A stretch of 64,000 nt of DNA from Oligoflexales bacterium (lineage in GTDB: Bacteria > Bdellovibrionota_B > Oligoflexia > Oligoflexales > RGVZ01): contig CANJZQ010000008.1 in assembly GCA_947479535.1 (NCBI GenBank), positions 1 through 64,000 of the forward strand, written 5' to 3'. The notes beneath the pieces were generated by a model, which ran no database searches, was not told the origin of the DNA, and saw nothing but the letters and a program-made list of their open reading frames with translations. Shown here in pieces: positions 7,549 to 18,568 of this stretch; the stretch's first letter is position 1, and every line of letters starts with the position of its first letter. The position numbers and the translations under genes are program-made.

Positions 7549-9930
7549 TCAGCTCGCGTTCGGCATTCCGTCATTTTTCAGATAGGGCGAACCCTCAAAA
7601 TAATAGCGCAGAATTTCTTGTTTGATGTTGTGAAAGCGCAGGCTTTCGCTGCGCACTGTGATCAGTGGTTTCCAGATTTGATTGGCGTTCTGCCTTGCAC
7701 CGTTTCGGTATTGCAGTAACCCCAGCAAGAACGTGGCCTCGACATCCTTGTCACGGTCGACTTGTTCCAGGTAAGTCTGCGCCTGGCGCATGTTGCCTTG
7801 TTTTAAATAGGCATGAGCCAGAACTGTGATGGCCCGTCCGTTGGCCCGTTCACCCAGTTCGATCGCCAATTTTGCGAATTCAACGGCCTTCTTTAAATTA
7901 ACGTTTCGCCAGATGTAGCAATCAGCCAGTTCCAGCAGGGTCCGACGCCTGGTGATGTCATCAAGTTGTGGGTTAAGGAGTGCTTGTTCCAGCCACATCC
8001 CGGCAGTCTCGAGCTGCCACAGTTCCTTGAACAGCAGGCCGAGTGCCCAATACAGGCTCGGGCTGTCATAGTTAGTGTTCAGCAGGCGGATGATTTCGTA
8101 GGTGGCAATCTCCGGACTGTGGCGGCATGAGGTCCTGATTAATTCGATCAGGCAATCACCACTGCCATTGCTGTAAAGAAAACGCAGCTTCCTCCTGACG
8201 TAAGCCAGATCGTAGCTATGGGATTTTTCTGTCAGTTTGGTCCGGCGATCAAAATCGTTCCAGTCGATCGTGGCTTCTCCGCCCGAACTTAGCGCGATTA
8301 ATGCGGGGTCTCGCGTGGCGTCGTCGCTGGCTTCTTCTGGCGCTTTCTCCCTGACAATCTCTTGCAAATTGATGCTGAGTTGGAGCAGGTAGGAAACGTT
8401 CCACGGGTCCAATGCGATGGCTTTTTGCAGGATGGCAGTCGATGCCTTGAAGTCTGTCTTGCGCGCAAAGTAGTTTGCCTTGAGCCAATAGATCTCTGGC
8501 TTTTCAGCGTTGGCTGCCGATCCTGATCCCGGCCGGTCTTCCGCGACCTCGTTCAGAATCGTCATGGCCTCATCGGGATCGCCGTATTGCATCTTGAAGC
8601 CGGCATACTTGATCGCCGTTGCGCGTGCCTTGCCATCGAGTTCGTACATCCGGTCAAAATATTGGCTGGCCTTTGTGACGTGCCCCATCTTCAAATAAAC
8701 TTCCGCAACGTTGGCAAGGATGTCCGGGTCGTTTTGAAACTTGGCCATCAGGCTGTGGAGCAAAGCCAGGGTTTCGACCTTGTCTCCACTGTTTTCGACT
8801 GCCTGTTTCAATCTTTCACGAGAGATCAGGTATTCCTCGACATTGACCCCTGCCAACTTAAGTCTGCCAACGAGCAAACAGAAACGGATCTCGGGGCTAT
8901 TCGGAAGGGAGTTGTAGGCATCTTCAAAAAGGTCGCAGGCCATCCTGGCTTCGCCTGCAGAAAGAAACTGGCCGCCGATCTTCTGAACCAGTTTAGGGTT
9001 GCAGTCGTTTCGCTTCAGGACGTGCCGATAAACTTCGAATGCCAGTTCAGGCTCGTTGAACTCATCGGCCGACCGGGCGACGAAATACAGGGTATTTTCT
9101 TCGGTTTCAGGTGAGTCCATCATGGTGCGAGCCAGTTGCCTGGCCTCGTTGAGGCGATTTTTAAATTCCTCATTGGCGCCCTGCGCCTGAGCAATCCTGC
9201 CCAATGCAAACGATTCGTAGATCAGGATTTCATCGGCCGTTTTGCCGCGATTTTCCCGCCACCACGCCGAAAGGGACATCACGGACTCAGCCGCCTTGTC
9301 CAATTGTTCCTCGTCGAAAAACTCCATGTAGAGTTTCCGGTGCGTTTCGAAATTGCCGTAGACGTTGTAGGGAGCCGCCTGTTCAAACTGAAAAAAGTAC
9401 TCGTCGCCGCGTTTCTCGTCGCTTTTTTGGTAGTGCAGCTGGCTCAGGGCGAAGTAACTGGGATACCACTCGGGATCAATCTGAATCGATTGCTCATAAT
9501 GCCAGATTGCGCGCTCATTGTTGCCCAAACCTTCGAGCGCGAAAGCCAGGCCATAATGGATTGCCGGGTGTGGTTTGTGGATCTTCAATAAATCTTGAAA
9601 GCGGATCATGGCGTCTGCAGGTGCCACGTTTCCGCTATGTTGATCAGCGAGAGCCATCGTGAGTTCAAAGACAACGTCCGCCTGCTCGCGCGCCTCAGGG
9701 GAAAGTGTTGCCGAAATCCGGGTAAAGTTCTGGAGCATGCTCTGGCGCAGCTCGGGAAGATTTCCCAGCATCTGCGCCAGCTCGATCCTGCGCAAATGGA
9801 TGAGGATGTCGAGACGACCTTTCGGATCGTGCGAAATGCGATCAAGAACCGCTTCCGCCTCGCCATAGGCTTTGACGAAAATCAGCTTGTTCGCATTGAG
9901 CAACTGCTCCCGGACCCGGTCATTAGCCAT
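7549..9930 (-). CDS. Large TPR-repeat protein
   Basis: This 793-residue protein consists almost entirely of TPR-like helix pairs. Clear repeats include the block around PAIHYGLAFALEGLGNNERA and the one around GRAITVLAHAYLKQGNMRQA. No signal peptide or membrane segment is seen, so a cytoplasmic scaffold or partner-recruiting role is likely. An AAGGTG sequence lies before the ATG at 9930. It shares orientation and architecture with the TPR gene at 5263-6774, but the two show no obvious detailed similarity. The partner is unknown. Confidence 0.8.
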   Translation of the reverse strand: MANDRVREQLLNANKLIFVKAYGEAEAVLDRISHDPKGRLDILIHLRRIELAQMLGNLPELRQSMLQNFTRISATLSPEAREQADVVFELTMALADQHSGNVAPADAMIRFQDLLKIHKPHPAIHYGLAFALEGLGNNERAIWHYEQSIQIDPEWYPSYFALSQLHYQKSDEKRGDEYFFQFEQAAPYNVYGNFETHRKLYMEFFDEEQLDKAAESVMSLSAWWRENRGKTADEILIYESFALGRIAQAQGANEEFKNRLNEARQLARTMMDSPETEENTLYFVARSADEFNEPELAFEVYRHVLKRNDCNPKLVQKIGGQFLSAGEARMACDLFEDAYNSLPNSPEIRFCLLVGRLKLAGVNVEEYLISRERLKQAVENSGDKVETLALLHSLMAKFQNDPDILANVAEVYLKMGHVTKASQYFDRMYELDGKARATAIKYAGFKMQYGDPDEAMTILNEVAEDRPGSGSAANAEKPEIYWLKANYFARKTDFKASTAILQKAIALDPWNVSYLLQLSINLQEIVREKAPEEASDDATRDPALIALSSGGEATIDWNDFDRRTKLTEKSHSYDLAYVRRKLRFLYSNGSGDCLIELIRTSCRHSPEIATYEIIRLLNTNYDSPSLYWALGLLFKELWQLETAGMWLEQALLNPQLDDITRRRTLLELADCYIWRNVNLKKAVEFAKLAIELGERANGRAITVLAHAYLKQGNMRQAQTYLEQVDRDKDVEATFLLGLLQYRNGARQNANQIWKPLITVRSESLRFHNIKQEILRYYFEGSPYLKNDGMPNAS

Positions 9931-10027
9931 AGGACACCTTCAATGAAAGGCTTCTACAAAGGCTATCGACCTTCCGGGGTTCATCCTGAGGCGGTGAACT
10001 TCAACGTACCGAAATGATTGTGTTTAA

Positions 10028-10984
10028 TTATAGTGAAATGGCTGGGCCGCGCTGGCTTCCACAGACGGCGCGCAGCGCATCATAGAGGTTCGCAGTTGTG
10101 GCATCGATCCGACCACCGCTGGCACAAGACTCCCACGATGTGGGTGTTCCCCTCATGCGGCATTCCCAGATCACCGCGTTCGCCGGACAGTCCGGCTCCC
10201 GTGCGAGGGAAACAAGGCGTCCGTTTGATTCATCACGTTCAATTTGGGGCATCAGTGGCTGATAGTTGTCAGGAACGCCGTACCACTGAACGCGCAGCAC
10301 CGGACCAGTGAGATCGCCACAACTTGCCTGTGCAAAAAGGGACTGGGAACCGTTGGCCATCAAGTATGCGGGGATCACGCGGCGGCGTTCTTTTGTGTCG
10401 CACAGGGACCAGATGCTGGCAACGGAATCCATGGCACAACGGAGCACAGGATTTTCACAAGGTGGTACCTGGGGAAACGAGAATTTGACTGTGAAATCCC
10501 GGCTGACTGGAACGGGATCGCCGTTGGTGAAATCTAAGTTGGACACTATCAAAGCCAAGGGATGGGCGGTGTCACCTGACCCAATGGTCTGGTTTTCGTT
10601 GGAGCCTGGAACGATGGTGAATTTTGCAATGGCAGAATCGACAATCCTGCCATTGTTGCGAGCTGTCACTGTGATCCGGTGTTCACCAGAAGAGGGGCGG
10701 TCAAAGCGGTCGCCATGACGGCAAGGCGATGGATCGCGATTGTCAAGTTCGCAAAAAACTTCTGAAGCGCTTGGCAGGTTATAAATGCGAAGGGCGAACC
10801 CCGTGTCATCCAGATCGATATAAATTTTCATGAAATTCAGATCGCCGTCGCGACCTTCAACCACGTCGACAATCTCTGGCGCGTGGCGTTTGCCGTTGAT
10901 CAATTCACCGATTTTTTGCTGGCTGCACGAGGCCAGCAGACCCGAAGCAGCAAAGGCAAATGTGATGATCGAACGTGGCTTCAC
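10028..10984 (-). CDS. Lipoprotein of unknown function
   Basis: The N-terminus is a lipoprotein signal peptide ending LLASC (Cys20). The 318-residue protein has several Cys residues in the body, including CELDNRDPSPCRHGDRF and an IWECRMRGTPTSWESCASG stretch, suggesting disulfides in the periplasm. EHRITVTARNNGRIVDSA resembles an Ig-like beta sandwich, and ECRMRGTPTSWESCASG resembles Cys-containing repeats in surface proteins of this type. Its GTG start overlaps the stop of the lytic transglycosylase by four bases (GTGA), so the two are translationally coupled. Confidence 0.7.
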   Translation of the reverse strand: MKPRSIITFAFAASGLLASCSQQKIGELINGKRHAPEIVDVVEGRDGDLNFMKIYIDLDDTGFALRIYNLPSASEVFCELDNRDPSPCRHGDRFDRPSSGEHRITVTARNNGRIVDSAIAKFTIVPGSNENQTIGSGDTAHPLALIVSNLDFTNGDPVPVSRDFTVKFSFPQVPPCENPVLRCAMDSVASIWSLCDTKERRRVIPAYLMANGSQSLFAQASCGDLTGPVLRVQWYGVPDNYQPLMPQIERDESNGRLVSLAREPDCPANAVIWECRMRGTPTSWESCASGGRIDATTANLYDALRAVCGSQRGPAISL

Positions 10985-12465
10985 GGTTTGATGTTCCCCG
11001 TAACTGCCCCAATCGGACTGTTAGAAACAGCTGCAAGTTCAGCCGCGGCTGTCGGTGGAACCTTCAGGCGGTAGCCGCGCGGCAAGAGTCCACCAGATTT
11101 CGCGTAGCTACGCTGGATATCACGATTGAGGGACAGAAGTTCATCCATTGTGGTGGCATTTGTTTTTGCGGCAGCCGCTACGGTCTGGGGTTTGGTCAAT
11201 TTTACCATTTGAAATTTGACAGGTGTGGCAATCGCCACATCAGGAAACAGCTTTTCGCTCTCCTCCAGAGTTGCCAGGATCGCAGCAAATCCGCAAAAGA
11301 AGTTCTTCGAGGCAAATTGGAATTGTGGACTTGAATAATGATGAACCATGTAGCCCAGATCAGTGCTGCCGCTTTTCCGGACGGCCTTTTGCAAACCACC
11401 AACTCCATGATTGTAAGCGGTGACTGCGAGTGGCCAGGAACCGAGGATTTGGTAATTAAGTTTGAGCAGTTTAGCGGCGGCAGTCGCAGCCTTGACGGGT
11501 TCGTTGCGCTCGTCGATTCCTGGGGCCATCCTCAAATACTGACGCCCGGTATCCGGCATGATCTGGTAAACCCCAGAGGCTCCGACCTTGGACAGGGCGA
11601 GAAGATTGAATGACGATTCGATGTAGGCAAGGCGGGAGAGTTCCTTCGGAACACCTTGTTCCTGGAAAACAGCTTCAATGGCCTGCAGGTATTTCGGACC
11701 GACGGTGAGTCCGTTTGCAATGAAATCGCGCTGGCCACGCTGCATTCTTAAAGATCTGGCCGCCTTGGAGTACTTCATGGGATCTTCGATATGATCAAAC
11801 AGGGTGGCAATGCGCTGAAGGGCTGGCGACAGCGACTTCGGATCTTTTTTCCGGTCGCGATGCAATTGCATCAGTTGATTGCGGTAGTTGGACCTGCGCA
11901 TTGACGCAATATTTGAAACGAAGCGTTCGGCTTGGGCTTCGCGACCCAGGAAGTCCGTTTTGTAGACTTTGCTTGCATCAATGATCTCTAAAATCACTTC
12001 CGGGTATTCAGAACTGTGCAGGACATACTGATCTTTAGCCCAGAGGCCGTAGACCCGGCGCCAAAAGTTGAAACGCCGTGCCAGACCCTCGGGGACCGTA
12101 AAGGTTTCTGTGACCTTGCGGGATTTTGAGTCCTCGTTCAGCGCCTCGGCAGAGCAATGCATGTAAAGAATACGAAGCTGGGTGATCTGACGAACGAACA
12201 GCGGGAGGCAGTCGTCTGCGCGGGCGACCGTCTTGCGTTGTAACTCAAATTGCTCAGCATCGTGGATCATGCTGTCCACGCTGAGAGACTGGCGTACTTC
12301 GAGGACTGTTTTTTCATTGAATTTTGGCGTGACCGGATTGACCGAATCATCCGATTCAGAAGCTCCTTTGGCGTAAGCGCTGCCACTCAGGGGTGAGCCT
12401 GACATGGCCAGGCCAAGAGAGAGTCCAAAGGCAGTACACCAAGCAGTTTTCCGGTTCAGCAACAT
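10981..12465 (-). CDS. MltD-like lytic transglycosylase with LysM domain
   Basis: A signal peptide is followed by an SLT domain. AYIESSFN supplies the catalytic Glu, GVYQIMPDTGRQY and AVTAYNHG are the other conserved SLT blocks. A C-terminal LysM-like repeat binds peptidoglycan. The enzyme would cleave the MurNAc-GlcNAc linkage in the periplasm, for wall turnover or remodelling. The start is uncertain: the frame is open to 12525, and 12465 is chosen because it places the signal peptide at the N-terminus, although its ribosome binding site is weak. It is coupled to the lipoprotein that follows. Confidence 0.85.
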   Translation of the reverse strand: MLLNRKTAWCTAFGLSLGLAMSGSPLSGSAYAKGASESDDSVNPVTPKFNEKTVLEVRQSLSVDSMIHDAEQFELQRKTVARADDCLPLFVRQITQLRILYMHCSAEALNEDSKSRKVTETFTVPEGLARRFNFWRRVYGLWAKDQYVLHSSEYPEVILEIIDASKVYKTDFLGREAQAERFVSNIASMRRSNYRNQLMQLHRDRKKDPKSLSPALQRIATLFDHIEDPMKYSKAARSLRMQRGQRDFIANGLTVGPKYLQAIEAVFQEQGVPKELSRLAYIESSFNLLALSKVGASGVYQIMPDTGRQYLRMAPGIDERNEPVKAATAAAKLLKLNYQILGSWPLAVTAYNHGVGGLQKAVRKSGSTDLGYMVHHYSSPQFQFASKNFFCGFAAILATLEESEKLFPDVAIATPVKFQMVKLTKPQTVAAAAKTNATTMDELLSLNRDIQRSYAKSGGLLPRGYRLKVPPTAAAELAAVSNSPIGAVTGNIKP

Positions 12466-12753
12466 CAGGGGGCAGCTCCACAACATCAACAAAAAGATCT
12501 GGGCCATCGAGGCGCGTCTAAGCAAACAGGAGCAAAGCCCGTTCCAGTCCCGCTGGGCATCAGGCGATCGCCGAAAATACTGATAACTAACTGTAATTAT
12601 TGAATTAAATTAATAATGTTAGTTGATGATAAACCTGCAAATACGGGGGCGCTGGTGACAGGTGTCAACCAGTTTGACAGGCGGGAAGCCCCGAAGCACA
12701 CGACTTTGCGCAGGTTCAGGGTAAAATAAAAGAAAACCATTTGGACGGTGCCC

Positions 12754-13755
12754 ATGGCCAATCAGAAGTTTACCGGTGCCCAAAAGGCCGCCATCCTGCT
12801 GCTCTCATTCGGTGAGGAGATTTCAGCCGAAATCTTCAAGAACATGACCGAATTTGAGATCAAGCGTATCGGTGCGGCGATGAGTCGCCTTGGCCGCATG
12901 GAGAACGACATCGTTGAAACCGTGATGGGCGAGTTCTATGCAGTCCTGCAGCAAAACCGCAAATTCTTTTATGGCGGAAATGACTTCACCAAGAAAGTCA
13001 TTGGAAGTGCCTTCAAGGGAAGTGATGGTGACGATCTCATCAATCAACTTGCCCTTGGATCCTCATCGAACCTGGATGCCCTTGAGCTGGTCGATGCCCG
13101 CACGCTGTCCAATTTTATTCGCAACGAACATCCTCAGACCATCGCGCTTATCCTTGCCCATCTTGACGCAAGAAAATGCGGTGACACGATTAAACTTTTG
13201 CCGGAGAGCATCCGGACAGAAATTTTGATCCGCATTGCAAGCCTTGACGCCGTTGCGCCAGAGATCATTGACGAGATTGACGATGTTTTGCGAGCCGAAA
13301 TCAATGCACTTGGTTCCATCTCAACGCAGAAGATTGGCGGCGTGGAGCCAATTGCCGAGATGCTCAATTTGATCGACGGCGCAACGGAGGAAACAATCCT
13401 GGATGGCCTGGAGGAGCGGGATCCTGAATTGGCAGAACGAATCCGGCAGTTGATGTTCACCTTCGATGACCTTGTGAAAATCGATGACCGGGGCATTCAG
13501 GAACTGGTCAAGGCCGTTCAGGTCGATAAATGGAAAATTGCCCTTAAGACTGCTTCCGAGGCGGTTCGAGAACTGGTATTTAAAAACATGTCCGAACGGG
13601 CAGCAAAGATGTTGCGCGAGGACATGGAGGCCATGGCGGCCGTCAAGCTCTCGGATGTTGAGGCGGTTCAGTATGAAATTGTTCAGGTTGCGCGCAAACT
13701 CGAAGAAGAAGGCAAAATCATCATCGCCTCGGGCGGGGATTCGGCTTACGTCTAA
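12754..13755 (+). CDS. fliG: Flagellar motor switch protein FliG
   Basis: The 333-residue protein begins with the FliG N-terminal block (KFTGAQKAAILLLSFGEE). The middle domain contains EHPQTIALILAHLD, and the C-terminal torque-generating domain has the FTFDDLVKIDDRGIQELV segment with conserved charged residues that contact the stator. FliG sits in the cytoplasmic C-ring and links MS-ring to FliM. The ATG at 12754 is preferred over an in-frame GTG at 12748. It stands alone here rather than in a large flagellar operon. The gap upstream (about 290 bases) is AT-rich and holds a short dyad (TGACA-GG-TGTCA near 12657) but no promoter I could assign. Confidence 0.97.
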   Translation: MANQKFTGAQKAAILLLSFGEEISAEIFKNMTEFEIKRIGAAMSRLGRMENDIVETVMGEFYAVLQQNRKFFYGGNDFTKKVIGSAFKGSDGDDLINQLALGSSSNLDALELVDARTLSNFIRNEHPQTIALILAHLDARKCGDTIKLLPESIRTEILIRIASLDAVAPEIIDEIDDVLRAEINALGSISTQKIGGVEPIAEMLNLIDGATEETILDGLEERDPELAERIRQLMFTFDDLVKIDDRGIQELVKAVQVDKWKIALKTASEAVRELVFKNMSERAAKMLREDMEAMAAVKLSDVEAVQYEIVQVARKLEEEGKIIIASGGDSAYV

Positions 13756-14206
13756 AATCACAAGTCTATGTTCCGCGGCGGGGCTGGCCGGTGCAATCGC
13801 ACTGCAGGCCCCGTTTGCTTTTGGCAAGACGGCAGTCGGAATTGACCTGGGTTACCATGGCCTGTCCCTGCGAACCGATTTGGATCCCGAAACTTTCGTC
13901 CAATTCGATTTGGGTTCCGGCTGGTTTTATGGCGGTGTTTCCGTTGGTGCCGATTACTGCAAGATTTATCCGCGTAAAAAAGGTTCCAGCGTGGAACCAG
14001 ATATTTTTTACGGTTTTGGAGCCGAGGTTTATTCTCTTGGTGGTTTGGGCCTCGTGGCCGGAAGGTTGCCCTTTGGGGTTAACTGGCACATCAAGGACAC
14101 CCCGCTTGAAATCGGAGTCGCCGCAGTACCTCACTTGGTCTTTGGCGACTCCGCGACGTTTGTTGCCGTTGGCCTGTCGGTGCCGTTTCGCTGGGTCCTG
14201 AACTAA
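13672..14206 (+). CDS. Small exported protein overlapping the fliG 3' end
   Basis: After fliG a frame encodes a basic N-terminus, a hydrophobic stretch (AAGLAGAIALQAPFAFG) and then a Gly/aromatic-rich beta-type region of about 130 residues, typical of a small outer-membrane barrel or surface protein. Between the fliG stop and the hydrophobic stretch there is no ATG, GTG or TTG in this frame. The nearest start with a GAGG-type site is the ATG at 13672, which would overlap fliG by 84 bases and give a signal peptide with a long basic n-region. The start is therefore uncertain; the reading frame itself looks real. Confidence 0.6.
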
Positions 14207-14217
14207 TAGTTCCCTGC

Positions 14218-15339
14218 CTATTGGATCGTGACCCTTCCGCCCAATTCAGGTCCGATCCCCGGGATGCCGTAGCAGAATGTGGCTTCTTCGGCAGGAGCCT
14301 GTGGATCTTTTTGCCTTTTGATCGTTTGGCACATCAGCGCATGGACTGCGATCTTGGTCTTGTCTTGAATCAGTGACAGCGATGCTTTTGACAAAGCATC
14401 ATAGAAGCTTGCTGATTCAGCTTCGACCATGGCAGTGCCATTCAAAGTGCACTGCTTGTTGATCATGATGCACGACGCAGACCCGTACCGGATCAATGAA
14501 TGGCACTCTGTATTGTCGCGCCTGCACAGTTCAGTCTTTTTTGAGTCGGGCGCATTTTTGAGCAAAATCTGGTTTAGGTTTACCGCAGCCTGTCCCTGGA
14601 ACAGCTGCTTGAGGATCTGCATCCCATGGCGCCGGTCACGCCGGTCGTGCTGATTAACGACCTGACCGCCTGAAGGGGTGTCGAAGGAAACATCCACGAC
14701 AGCATCTGCGCCGGTAGGTACGGGTTTCATTTTCAGGACCAAGTGCAGCGTTTCAATACCATTGAAAGTGAATGGCTCGGTTTGGCCCGAGAACGCCCCG
14801 AGTTGGTTGCCGATGGTTGCTGCAAAAACCAAGTTCTTGCCGACTGGCAAATTTTGCATGCTCAGAACGAAATCAGCACATCGCACCCCACGCTGAAGAG
14901 ACGCAACGACTTTGGTTTCGGTGTCGCTTGCGCCGACGACTTCCAGTAGTTCTGCGTCCACATTGACCTGTCCCATGACCAATGCCCCGTCGCGGGCGTT
15001 TGGCGATTTAGGTACGCATCCCAGAGAAATTTTTGTAGGTGTCGCCTCGTCAGGAAATATCCCAACCTCGCTGGTTTTTCCGGCCATGCCGCCGTTGCTG
15101 CGGTCGCTGGCAATCAGTTCCATCGGTAGAGTGATTTTGGCGGCAGCATTGGTGCCCGGGGGCATCGCCATGGCGTTTGAATTGTCAGAGGCGTTGTACT
15201 CGGAAGAGGCCATAGTGCCCGTGTCGTCGGTGACCGCAACCGAGCAAGCGGTCGAGATCGCGACTAGCCCCGTGAGGGCAATGTTAAGCGCTGCCTTAAG
15301 GGCGACGTCACTGCCAATCGAGCGTTTCAGGACAAGCAT
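14218..15339 (-). CDS. Lipoprotein of unknown function
   Basis: The ATG at 15339 has GGGAG at good spacing; the signal peptide ends AISTAC, a lipobox. The mature region begins with a Ser/Thr/Asn-rich linker and contains six or more Cys residues, so it is probably disulfide-bonded in the periplasm or on the cell surface. Its C-terminal half has a Cys-rich stretch (CRRDNTECHSLIRYGSASC). No family was recognised. It converges with the small exported gene, with only about 12 bases between the stops. Confidence 0.7.
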   Translation of the reverse strand: MLVLKRSIGSDVALKAALNIALTGLVAISTACSVAVTDDTGTMASSEYNASDNSNAMAMPPGTNAAAKITLPMELIASDRSNGGMAGKTSEVGIFPDEATPTKISLGCVPKSPNARDGALVMGQVNVDAELLEVVGASDTETKVVASLQRGVRCADFVLSMQNLPVGKNLVFAATIGNQLGAFSGQTEPFTFNGIETLHLVLKMKPVPTGADAVVDVSFDTPSGGQVVNQHDRRDRRHGMQILKQLFQGQAAVNLNQILLKNAPDSKKTELCRRDNTECHSLIRYGSASCIMINKQCTLNGTAMVEAESASFYDALSKASLSLIQDKTKIAVHALMCQTIKRQKDPQAPAEEATFCYGIPGIGPELGGRVTIQ

Positions 15340-15438
15340 TTGAACTCCCAATAAATTGATCCCAAGTTAACGGCTTTTCCGTCTTGGATCTTGAGGGAGT
15401 CTTTTTCTTGTATTTAAGTGTCCGACATTGCTCTAATT

Positions 15439-16557
<1,119 letters not shown>

Positions 16558-17478
16558 TCAGACAATCGACTTGCCGAGGGCCGACTGCACCAACTCCACC
16601 AGAAGTTCAGCGGTCTTGTGTGCCACGTCGCGCATCGGGTTTAATTCAACGAATTCCATTGAAGTGAGCATGCCAGTGTCCGCAATCATCTCGAGGGCCA
16701 GATGGGCTTCGCGGTAACTCAAACCACCGGTGACTGGAGTGCTGACCCCTGGGGCGTAGAGGGGGTCGATGCCATCAACATCGAATGAAAGGTGAATTCC
16801 AGCCGTTCCCTTTGTCGCAACGGCAAGGGCTTCTTTCATGATGGCTGCCATTCCACGCTCATCGATTTCACGCATGGTGAAGTATCGAATCCCGCTTTCA
16901 CGGCAAATTCTTTTCTCTTCATGGTCAAGAGTCCGGATACCGACCAAGGCCACGTTTTCGGGGCGCAGCTTGCCGGCGAATCCGCCGAGTTCGACGAGTT
17001 GCGTGATTCCTTTTCCAAGCAAAGTCGAAAGGGGCATCCCGTGAAGGTTTCCGGTCGGGGAACTTGCCGGAGTGTTCATGTCGGCATGGGCATCAACCCA
17101 GATCAGGCCGATGCTTTGATTTTTTTTTCGGTAGAACGCACTCGTTCCGCTGATCGTTCCCATGGCAATGGAGTGATCGCCTCCAATCACGATGGGCATC
17201 ATATCGCGGTCCAGCGACATTTCGACTTCCATGCGAAGCAGGTCGCACACATCAGTGATGGTGGTCAGGTATTTTTCTTTCGCGGCACTTTCGGGCAGGG
17301 TCTCCCGGATCGGGACCAGAATGTCACCGGCATCTTCTATTTTGTATCCGAGCACCGAAATTTTATCGTGCAGGCCGGCAATCCGCACTGCAGATGGGCC
17401 AACGTTCGCGCCGCGGATGTTGGCGCCAAGATCCGATGGGACGCCGATGATTCTTACGGAATTGAATTTACGAGGCAC
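16558..17478 (-). CDS. rocF: Arginase
   Basis: A ureohydrolase of 306 residues that would hydrolyse arginine to ornithine and urea. GGDHSIAMG, DAHADMN and SFDVDGIDP provide the His/Asp ligands of the binuclear manganese centre, and the N-terminal GANVGPSAVR segment is arginase- rather than agmatinase-like. It is cotranscribed with tgt by spacing. An ornithine/GABA-type aminotransferase and a P5C-dehydrogenase-like enzyme elsewhere in the window would complete an arginine-to-glutamate route, but they are about 9 kb away and in another operon. Confidence 0.92.
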   Translation of the reverse strand: MPRKFNSVRIIGVPSDLGANIRGANVGPSAVRIAGLHDKISVLGYKIEDAGDILVPIRETLPESAAKEKYLTTITDVCDLLRMEVEMSLDRDMMPIVIGGDHSIAMGTISGTSAFYRKKNQSIGLIWVDAHADMNTPASSPTGNLHGMPLSTLLGKGITQLVELGGFAGKLRPENVALVGIRTLDHEEKRICRESGIRYFTMREIDERGMAAIMKEALAVATKGTAGIHLSFDVDGIDPLYAPGVSTPVTGGLSYREAHLALEMIADTGMLTSMEFVELNPMRDVAHKTAELLVELVQSALGKSIV

Positions 17479-17559
17479 GGAAAAGCTCCTGAAAATCGAG
17501 CCTTTAGACTACTTCCGAAGCAAGGCCTTAAACAATCAATTAAATAAAGCTTAAACAGC

Positions 17560-17630
17560 AAGAAGAAGGCCCCTGTCAGGCCTCCTGAAATTTTGGATTG
17601 GACAAAATTCCAGGATTTTCGACAGGAGCC
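17560..17630 (-). terminator. Extended nested hairpin terminator after flagellin
   Basis: On the minus strand, an outer arm at 17630-17621 pairs with 17577-17568 (nine of ten, one wobble). An inner 13-base arm (17616-17604) pairs with the complementary segment near 17597-17585. The hairpin is followed by TTCTTCTT. It lies just after the flagellin stop and before arginase, so it separates the two transcription units. Confidence 0.75.
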
Positions 17631-17647
17631 ATTGATCATCGAACATT

Positions 17648-18568
17648 TTACAGATTCTGGAGCAATCCCAGAGCCACTGACGGCTGCTGATTCGCCTGAG
17701 CCAACACCGAGGTGCCTGCCTGCTGCAGGATCTTGGACTGGGTGTAGTTTGCCGTCTCTGCAGCGAAATCCGTATCACGCATGCGGCTACGAGCGGTCTC
17801 AAGGTTTTCAACCTGTGAACCCAAGTTGGACACAGTCGTCGTCAAGCGGTTCTGGATGGAACCAAGGTACGACCGGTAGTCGTTGATCTGGGTGATTGCG
17901 GTATCCAGAGTCGAGATCGAGTTCTGAGCGCCAACCTTGGTGTCGATGCGGGCTCCGTCTTCTTGCTTGCCCAAGCCAAGACCACCTTCGCCGTAGCTGG
18001 TGGCATTGAGCTTCTGCAAGTCGATGCGGATGATGTTGACCGGGTTTGCTTCGCCCAGTGCATCTGAACCCTGGTAGTAATCCTTGCTGACCTGCACTTC
18101 GAGTGGGAACGAGTTGCCACCCTTGAGGTCATCATTGATATCGTTCTGGCCAACGAGGAGGCGGGTGCCGTTGAACTCGGTGGACAGGGCGATCCGGTCG
18201 ATTTCGTCTTTCAGGGCGCGGAATTCACGGTCGAGGAAGCCACGCTCGGTGACTCCGATCGTATCACTCGCAGACTGCACTGCCAGTTCACGGAGGCGGG
18301 CCAACATGTTGGTGGTCTCCATCAGGCCGCCTTCTGCGGTCTGAACGAGGGAGATACCATCGTTGGCGTTGCGGCGTGCCTGGGAAAGGGACCGAACATC
18401 GGCACGCAAGTTGTCAGAGATTGCCAAACCGGCGGCATCGTCGGCGGCACGATTGATTCGCTCACCGGAAGCCAGCTTTGACGCTGAGTTTCCCATGGCT
18501 TCGGTCGATGATTCCAAGCGACGCTGGGCGTTCAAGGACGACACGTTTGTACGAATACGCAGACCCAT
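17648..18568 (-). CDS. fliC: Flagellin
   Basis: Residues 1-60 (MGLRIRTNVSSLNAQRRL onward) and the last 45 residues (LETARSRMRDTDFAAETANY, ending SVALGLLQNL) are the D0/D1 coiled-coil ends of bacterial flagellin, secreted through the flagellar export system without a signal peptide. The central variable region is short, giving a 306-residue protein close to Bdellovibrio-type flagellins. An AGGAGG-type site precedes the ATG. The upstream region contains a GGCAT-TTT-ATGCC dyad (18707-18719), but no sigma-28 or sigma-54 promoter I could identify. Confidence 0.97.
   Translation of the reverse strand: MGLRIRTNVSSLNAQRRLESSTEAMGNSASKLASGERINRAADDAAGLAISDNLRADVRSLSQARRNANDGISLVQTAEGGLMETTNMLARLRELAVQSASDTIGVTERGFLDREFRALKDEIDRIALSTEFNGTRLLVGQNDINDDLKGGNSFPLEVQVSKDYYQGSDALGEANPVNIIRIDLQKLNATSYGEGGLGLGKQEDGARIDTKVGAQNSISTLDTAITQINDYRSYLGSIQNRLTTTVSNLGSQVENLETARSRMRDTDFAAETANYTQSKILQQAGTSVLAQANQQPSVALGLLQNL

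Noticed and set aside
12600-12747. Sigma-54-like box upstream of fliG
   Set aside because: The GG and GC elements are 11 bases apart rather than 10 and the -24 match is poor.
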